Positions 15,351 to 18,861 of a stretch of 18,861 nt of DNA are shown here, piece by piece. A program made the position numbers and the translations under genes. The notes under the pieces are model-generated. The model made no database searches and was not told where the DNA came from. It saw only the letters and a program-made list of their open reading frames with translations. This DNA is from Clostridium sp. CAG:628. Its GTDB lineage: Bacteria > Bacillota_I > Bacilli_A > RF39 > UBA660. The number at the start of each line of letters is the position of its first letter. The stretch's first letter is position 1. The stretch is from NCBI GenBank assembly GCA_000438415.1, contig FR902228.1, positions 1,940 through 20,800 of the forward strand, read 5' to 3'.

Positions 15351-15673
15351 TTCATTATAACATTCTTTATATATAAAACTTCTTTTTCATTTAAAATATG
15401 AGTTTTTTCTATTTTATGCCACTTTTCTAAACATCCTCTACAACAAGTAGCGGTAGCATGTTGTGCTATAAATACCGGATGTCCTTTGATAGGTGTTTGT
15501 TTTCCATCATTAACTTTACTAACATCCTTTAATCTCTTATTAATAAAGTCTAAAGTATGACTTTCTATCTTAGATAAACTTTTTTCTTTTATATAATTTA
15601 CATCACCACTTTTCAAATGAAAACTACTTCTAAACTTAGAACTATTTAATTTATTTAAAATATCTTCTATCAT
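15323..15673 (-). CDS. DUF4186 family protein
   Basis: A 116-residue protein of unknown biochemical function. The strongly conserved family block is plain: LDFINKRL (42-49), NDGKQTPIKGHPVFIAQHAT (about 55-74), ATCCRGCLEKWHKI, then VIMKWIEREL at the C-terminus. The GHP, QHATATCCRGCxxKWH cluster holds several Cys and His that could bind a metal; that is inference. The ATG at 15673 has AAAGGAG 5-6 bases upstream. It leads a two-gene operon from a near-perfect promoter and overlaps the helicase start, so both proteins are probably made in a fixed ratio. This suggests a shared DNA-repair or nucleic-acid role, not proved. Confidence 0.88.
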   Translation of the reverse strand: MIEDILNKLNSSKFRSSFHLKSGDVNYIKEKSLSKIESHTLDFINKRLKDVSKVNDGKQTPIKGHPVFIAQHATATCCRGCLEKWHKIEKTHILNEKEVLYIKNVIMKWIERELNS

Positions 15674-15718
15674 TTTTCTCCTTTCAACCTAAATTAAGTC
15701 ATATAACCCTTAAATAAT

Positions 15719-15747
15719 AGTATATATATCAATTAAATCTGTGTCAA
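15719..15747 (-). promoter_or_regulatory. Strong sigma-A promoter of the DUF4186-helicase operon
   Basis: Perfect TTGACA (15747-15742), a 17-base spacer and TATACT (15724-15719) on the minus strand, about 46 bases before the DUF4186 ATG. This is the closest match to consensus in the window. Confidence 0.85.
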
Positions 15748-15761
15748 GATATTTGTTATAT

Positions 15762-15785
15762 AAAAAAATTGAGGACTCGCCTCAA
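15762..15785 (-). terminator. Terminator of the CotD-like gene
   Basis: TTGAGG and CCTCAA pair around a 5-base loop and are followed on the minus strand by a run of T, two bases after the coat gene stop. Confidence 0.85.
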
Positions 15786-15787
15786 CT

Positions 15788-16108
15788 TTAGAATTTGTTA
15801 CAACATCCTTCATTAACATTACATATTTCATTTTCTTCGCAACATGTATAACATGGACTATAAGTATGTTTATAAATATGATGATTAATTATTCTAGTAT
15901 TAACAGGACATATATGTGGAACTTGATGCACTATTTCTCTATGTATAATTCTTTCTTCAGGACATTCATACACAGGTGGTGTTACAATTCCAGGCATACT
16001 TCCAGCACAAGATGTTGTATAATTTTTTCCCACATTACTTTCTTTGTAGATTTCTTTATTAGTCTCTACTTCGTAATTAGCATACATACCAGTGTTTTCT
16101 TGATACAC
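15788..16108 (-). CDS. CotD-like inner spore coat protein
   Basis: A small His/Cys-rich protein of about 106 residues. The front half is acidic and Tyr/Asn-rich (YQENTGMYANYEVETNKE), the middle has PGIVTPPVYECPEE, and the back half has the CotD-like run HQVPHICPVNTRIINHHIYK followed by CCEENEICN and CC near the end. CotD of Bacillus is a small His/Cys/Pro-rich inner coat protein made in the mother cell. Frames open further up to a GTG at 16117, but AAAGGAG directly abuts that codon. The next GTG, at 16108, is 8 bases from it and is preferred. A sigma-K-like promoter stands upstream and a terminator follows, so it is a single-gene unit. The family call rests on composition and motif pattern. 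Confidence 0.75.
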   Translation of the reverse strand: MYQENTGMYANYEVETNKEIYKESNVGKNYTTSCAGSMPGIVTPPVYECPEERIIHREIVHQVPHICPVNTRIINHHIYKHTYSPCYTCCEENEICNVNEGCCNKF

Positions 16109-16130
16109 TTCCTTCACTCCTTTACAATAA

Positions 16131-16157
16131 TATATTATGTAAGTATTATATTTTGGT
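16131..16157 (-). promoter_or_regulatory. Sigma-K-like promoter before the CotD-like gene
   Basis: On the minus strand AC (16157-16156), 16 bases, then CATAATATA (16139-16131) match the sigma-K form AC-N16-CATAnnnTA. Transcription would start near 16124, just before AAAGGAG. The motif is short and this DNA is AT-rich, so the gene context adds most of the weight. Confidence 0.4.
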
Positions 16158-16233
16158 ATGGGTAATTACCTAATGTATTAAGTAAACAAATTATGGTTTT
16201 ATCACGAAACGCGAATTAACGACTTTTTTTACA

Positions 16234-16264
16234 TAAAAATATTTAGACAAAAAGCCTAAATATT
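16234..16264 (-). terminator. Terminator of the ffh unit
   Basis: AATATTTAG and CTAAATATT pair around a 9-base loop and lead to a T-rich stretch on the minus strand. The left stem arm contains the TAG stop codon of the transglutaminase-like gene. Confidence 0.75.
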
Positions 16265-16768
16265 AATTTTAACACCTTTTTCACAATGAGCAAAAAAATC
16301 TTTTCCACATATATTATATTTTGGTACATCATATTCATAAATTACAGTATTTTCTTCTTTTAAATCATACTTTTCTATACACATCTTATTAAATCTTAAC
16401 ACAACTTCTTTTAATAAATCACTTAAACTATTAAATTCTTCTACCCCTTTATATGGCATCCATGCATTTTCAAAATAATAAAATTTATTATTTATAAATA
16501 CCACTAAAAATGTATGTGTTGGAAAAAAAGACCCATCATAATTACACATAAAGTAAGACTTAGTTTTAACGTTTAACCTATCAAAATATTTTCTTTCTAA
16601 CTCAACTTGATCCCAACATACTCCCATTTTATCTTTGATAGTCTTTTCTGGTGTATTAAGAGTATAATACTTTGGTAAATCTTCACTTTCAGAAATATCT
16701 TTTCCTTCATAAAAATAGCCATAACTTATATCTTTCATTTTTAATAATACTTCATTTATTTCTTCCAT
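16256..16768 (-). CDS. Transglutaminase-fold (papain-like) protein
   Basis: A 170-residue cytosolic protein with a probable Cys-His-Asp/Asn arrangement: TIKDKMGVCWDQVELERKYF (about 43-62, with Cys51 in a GVCWD motif), then THTFLVVFINNKFYYFENAW (about 84-103, His85 and Asn101). This order, Cys on a helix then His and Asn/Asp on adjacent strands, is the transglutaminase/arylamine-acetyltransferase layout. Substrate and role are unknown. No signal peptide is seen. It starts 8 bases after ffh, with its ribosome site TAGGAG using the ffh stop codon, so it is translated together with SRP54. It is not a usual ffh neighbour; in most Firmicutes rpsP follows. Confidence 0.6.
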   Translation of the reverse strand: MEEINEVLLKMKDISYGYFYEGKDISESEDLPKYYTLNTPEKTIKDKMGVCWDQVELERKYFDRLNVKTKSYFMCNYDGSFFPTHTFLVVFINNKFYYFENAWMPYKGVEEFNSLSDLLKEVVLRFNKMCIEKYDLKEENTVIYEYDVPKYNICGKDFFAHCEKGVKINI

Positions 16769-16776
16769 AAATACTC

Positions 16777-18084
16777 CTAAAATGGCATTTTCATATTACC
16801 ATTTGATAGTTGTTTCATCATTTTTTTCATATCTTCAAATTGATTCAATAATTTATTTACTTCTTGTACTGAAGTTCCACTACCATTAGCAATTCTTTGC
16901 TTTCTTGTTGCTTTTAATACTTCAGGGTGCATTCTTTCATATGGTGTCATAGAGAGTATAATAGCCTCTATTCTAGCCATTATTTTAGGGTCTATACTAA
17001 TATTATTAAGTCCTATCTTCCTTGCTCCAGGTAATAATTTTAAAATATTTTCAAGAGGTCCTAATTTTTTAATTTGTTTTAACTGACTCAAAAAGTCTTC
17101 TAAATCAAAATTACCTTTTTTCATTTTCTTCGCAACATTTTTAGCCTCTTCTTCATCAATAACAGAACTCGCTTTTTCTGCAATACTAAGTATATCACCA
17201 TAACCTAATATTCTATCAGCAATACGACTTGGTACAAATTCACTTAATCCATCTAATTTTTCAGAGTCACCTATTAACTTAATAGGTATATTAGTTAAAT
17301 GTCTTAAACTAAGTGCTACACCACCCTTAGTATCACCATCCATCTTTGTTAATATACAACCAGTAAGTGGAAGTTTATCATTAAATCCAGTAATAACATT
17401 TACTGCATCTTGTCCCATCATAGCATCAATTACTAAAAGTATTTCATCAGGTTTAACTTCATTATTAATATTAACTAATTCCATCATCAACTCTTCATCA
17501 AGTTGTAAACGTCCTGCAGTATCTATTAATACATAGTCATATCCTTTACTCTTAGCATACTCTATACCTCTTTTAGATATTTCTACAGGGTTACCTTTTC
17601 CTTCTTCATAAACTTCTATATTTAATGACTTACCTAATGTTTTTAACTGCTCAATAGCAGCAGGTCTATATACATCACATGCAATAAACATTGGTTTTTT
17701 ATTATATTTTTTTCTAACTAAATTACCTAATTTACCAACAGTAGTAGTTTTACCACTTCCTTGGAGTCCACTCATTAAAACAATAGTCATACCATCATTA
17801 ATTATTAAAGGACTACTATCTTCTCCTAAAAGTTTAACAAGTTCACGTCTTAAAATACTTACAAATACTTCTCCTGGTTTTAAACTCTTAGTTACCTCTT
17901 CACCTATAGCACTCTCTTTAACATTGTTAACAAACTCTCCTACTATTTTATAGTTTACATCTGCTTCTAATAGTGCTAGACGCACTTCTCTTACCATTTC
18001 ACTTATATTATCTTCAGTTATAGTACCATACCCCTTTACTTTAGATATAATACCATCTAATTTCTCACTCAAATTTTCAAACAT
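16777..18084 (-). CDS. ffh: Signal recognition particle protein Ffh (SRP54)
   Basis: A 435-residue GTPase that binds signal sequences and 4.5S/SRP RNA and hands ribosomes to FtsY at the membrane. The N domain is about 1-90. The G domain motifs are intact: GLQGSGKT (106-113), DVYRPAA (137-143), DTAGR (188-192) and TKMDG (246-250). The M domain (about 300-435) shows KQIKKLGPLENILKLLPG and the RNA-binding block RIANGSG. The Met-rich tail MKKMMKQL...MKMPF is typical. Length is normal. GAGGAAATTCAAT precedes the ATG at 18084. The usual partner ylxM is absent; a terminator-like hairpin and promoter stand upstream instead. Confidence 0.97.
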   Translation of the reverse strand: MFENLSEKLDGIISKVKGYGTITEDNISEMVREVRLALLEADVNYKIVGEFVNNVKESAIGEEVTKSLKPGEVFVSILRRELVKLLGEDSSPLIINDGMTIVLMSGLQGSGKTTTVGKLGNLVRKKYNKKPMFIACDVYRPAAIEQLKTLGKSLNIEVYEEGKGNPVEISKRGIEYAKSKGYDYVLIDTAGRLQLDEELMMELVNINNEVKPDEILLVIDAMMGQDAVNVITGFNDKLPLTGCILTKMDGDTKGGVALSLRHLTNIPIKLIGDSEKLDGLSEFVPSRIADRILGYGDILSIAEKASSVIDEEEAKNVAKKMKKGNFDLEDFLSQLKQIKKLGPLENILKLLPGARKIGLNNISIDPKIMARIEAIILSMTPYERMHPEVLKATRKQRIANGSGTSVQEVNKLLNQFEDMKKMMKQLSNGNMKMPF

Positions 18085-18107
18085 ATTGAATTTCCTCCTG
18101 TATACTA

Positions 18108-18136
18108 ATTATAACAAAAATAAAGAGTTCTTTCCA
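18108..18136 (-). promoter_or_regulatory. Sigma-A promoter of ffh
   Basis: TGGAAA (18136-18131), a 17-base spacer and a perfect TATAAT (18113-18108) on the minus strand, 24 bases before the ffh ATG. The -35 lies inside the hairpin of the adjacent terminator. Confidence 0.6.
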
Positions 18137-18160
18137 CATTTATTAGAAAGAACTTTATTT
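18117..18160. terminator. Long hairpin terminator upstream of ffh
   Basis: AAAATAAAG-A-GTTCTTTC and GAAAGAAC-TTTATTTT pair with one bulged base around a 9-10 base loop. T-rich ends occur on both strands. On the minus strand it would stop transcripts coming from the surface-protein gene before ffh. Confidence 0.7.
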
Positions 18161-18265
18161 TCTTAAATATTGAACACATAAACAAGAAAGCCTATTCTCT
18201 TTATAGCTATTCCCTATATCAAAAATGTTTTCACATTTGACACCATTACTATTATAAAACTGCAT
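18155..18265 (-). other. Small ORF downstream of the surface-protein gene, doubtful
   Basis: A 36-codon frame with ATG at 18265 and AGAGGT 3-4 bases before it. The peptide starts MQFYNSNGVKCENIF and ends CLCVQYLRK. The open frame continues upstream of the ATG for 14 codons (reading ...FRVRWFRGN), so the whole may be a leftover of a lost gene rather than a gene. Its stop overlaps the terminator hairpin before ffh. Confidence 0.25.
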
Positions 18266-18336
18266 GTTACCTCTAAACCAGCGGACACGGAAGCAAAAGT
18301 AAATTAATCGTTAAACACAGTTAAGTTAATGGAATC

Positions 18337-18861
18337 TTAGCATCCACTTGTAGTTTCTTTTATTGTGTATGGGTCACTTACTGAGCCATCTCCTGTACTA
18401 TATAGAGTGCAAGATTTGAGAGAAATTGCTGGACGAACCCCGTAGGCGGCGATGACGCTGTTGTCGTTCACGTTGCCAGGGTGGGACGAACCGCGCACGT
18501 GGAACACGTAAGCGTAGCTGCCATACCAATAGCTAGGAGACAACAACAACCAATAAGTTGAACCTGTAGAACTACCGTTTGCACTATTATAATAATACCA
18601 TGTTGGCGTATTTGTACCATATAGTCCACCTGCAAAACTTACTTCGTCTGCTGTCATTAATGCTATTGGATATGTTAGTTTCCCATTTCCAGTATTTGTG
18701 TCTACTGTGAATTTGTCTTCTGTTGCTATACAGTCATAACTTGGTGTTTTATTTATTTTTAGTCTTGTGGATGCACCAAATAATGTATTACTTCCAGATA
18801 CTGTATATGTTCTATCGTTACAGTATACTGCTGTTGTACTTAGGTATTTACCATAATTTGT
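18337..18861 (-). CDS. Large surface protein, C-terminal lectin-like module (runs off the right edge)
   Basis: The last 174 codons of a longer protein; the frame is open to the window end (TNYGKYLSTTAVYCNDRTYT...), so the inner ATG at 18657 is not the start. The module reads FGASTRLKINKTPSYDC, then LMTADEVSFAGGLYG, STYWLLLSPSYWY, and closes YGVRPAISLKSC with a GDGSVSDPYTI tail. This layout (LxxP, then a variable stretch, then GVRPAISL) is a C-type-lectin/FGE-like fold seen in large secreted proteins of gut Firmicutes and in targets of diversity-generating retroelements. It ends with Cys at residue -1. Codons 18439-18528 are extraordinarily GC-rich compared with the rest. Exported status is inferred from relatives, as the N-terminus is outside. 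Confidence 0.65.
   Translation of the reverse strand, partial: TNYGKYLSTTAVYCNDRTYTVSGSNTLFGASTRLKINKTPSYDCIATEDKFTVDTNTGNGKLTYPIALMTADEVSFAGGLYGTNTPTWYYYNSANGSSTGSTYWLLLSPSYWYGSYAYVFHVRGSSHPGNVNDNSVIAAYGVRPAISLKSCTLYSTGDGSVSDPYTIKETTSGC
18436..18530 (-). other. Putative variable region of a diversity-generating retroelement target
   Basis: The 30 codons at 18528-18439 end in C 20 times, against mostly A/T-ending codons elsewhere in the window. Many have the form NNC that results from mutagenised AAC: GGC, AGC, TAC, TTC, CAC, CGC, TCC, GAC. Unmutated-looking AAC codons remain (GNVNDN). By hand count bases 18431-18530 are 61% G+C. The patch is bounded by WLLLSP on one side and GVRPAISL on the other. 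No template repeat or reverse transcriptase is within the window. Confidence 0.55.

Noticed and set aside
15866..16165. Plus-strand open frame of 99 codons
   Set aside because: It is antisense to the CotD-like gene, has no ribosome site, and its Phe/Met/Ile/Tyr-rich product is what His/Asn/Tyr codons give when read backwards.
1..18861. CRISPR array, tRNA, rRNA, insertion sequence or integrase
   Set aside because: No regularly spaced repeats, cloverleaf sequences, transposase or integrase motifs were seen on either strand.
1..18861. Mycoplasma genetic code (UGA as Trp)
   Set aside because: Genes end cleanly at TGA (for example at 2037 and 15323) and Trp positions in conserved motifs use TGG.

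Overview
The window comes from a very AT-rich, low-GC Gram-positive bacterium. The best fit is an uncultured gut Bacilli or Mycoplasmatota-type lineage. Supporting signs are Asn/Lys/Ile/Tyr-rich proteins, codons ending mostly in A or T, Shine-Dalgarno sites of the AGGAGG type, sigma-A promoters, UGA used as a stop codon, a lipoprotein PrsA, peptidoglycan D,D-carboxypeptidases, and spore-type proteins (two YjcZ-like peptides and a CotD-like coat protein). The taxonomic call is inference; no rRNA is present.

Left part (1-3938, minus strand): a compact operon with its own sigma-A promoter. It encodes an exported single-pass beta-rich protein, an unrecognised lysine-rich cytosolic protein, a membrane-anchored McrB-type AAA+ ATPase, and the start of a protein that resembles the DUF2357/McrC-side partners of McrB. 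This is the most unusual gene set in the window. Cell-wall genes follow (4141-7093): a PBP5-type carboxypeptidase diverges from a VanY-type carboxypeptidase, whose 3' end overlaps a gene for a cadherin-like, membrane-anchored protein.

Middle (7103-11172): pyrimidine-nucleoside phosphorylase, a short SSB, a SufS-type cysteine desulfurase, then on the plus strand a HIT-family hydrolase and a MazG-like pyrophosphohydrolase. The 262-base gap between phosphorylase and SSB holds a 26-nt inverted repeat pair (one mismatch) that includes the phosphorylase start site, plus a possible pseudoknot. Next come two tiny YjcZ-like membrane peptides missed by ordinary ORF cut-offs (11189-11424), then PrsA foldase, RecX, RNA polymerase omega, a UvrD/helicase IV-like helicase translationally overlapped by a DUF4186 gene, and the CotD-like coat gene.

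Right part (16256-18861): a transglutaminase-fold protein behind ffh (SRP54), then the C-terminus of a large surface protein running off the edge. That C-terminus contains an abrupt GC-rich patch (61 of 100 bases by hand count in an otherwise AT-rich sequence), dominated by NNC codons inside a conserved lectin-like module. This is the signature expected of the variable region of a diversity-generating retroelement target. No reverse transcriptase or template repeat lies in the window. No tRNA, rRNA, CRISPR array, insertion sequence or prophage was seen. No gene-free stretch exceeds 300 bases.
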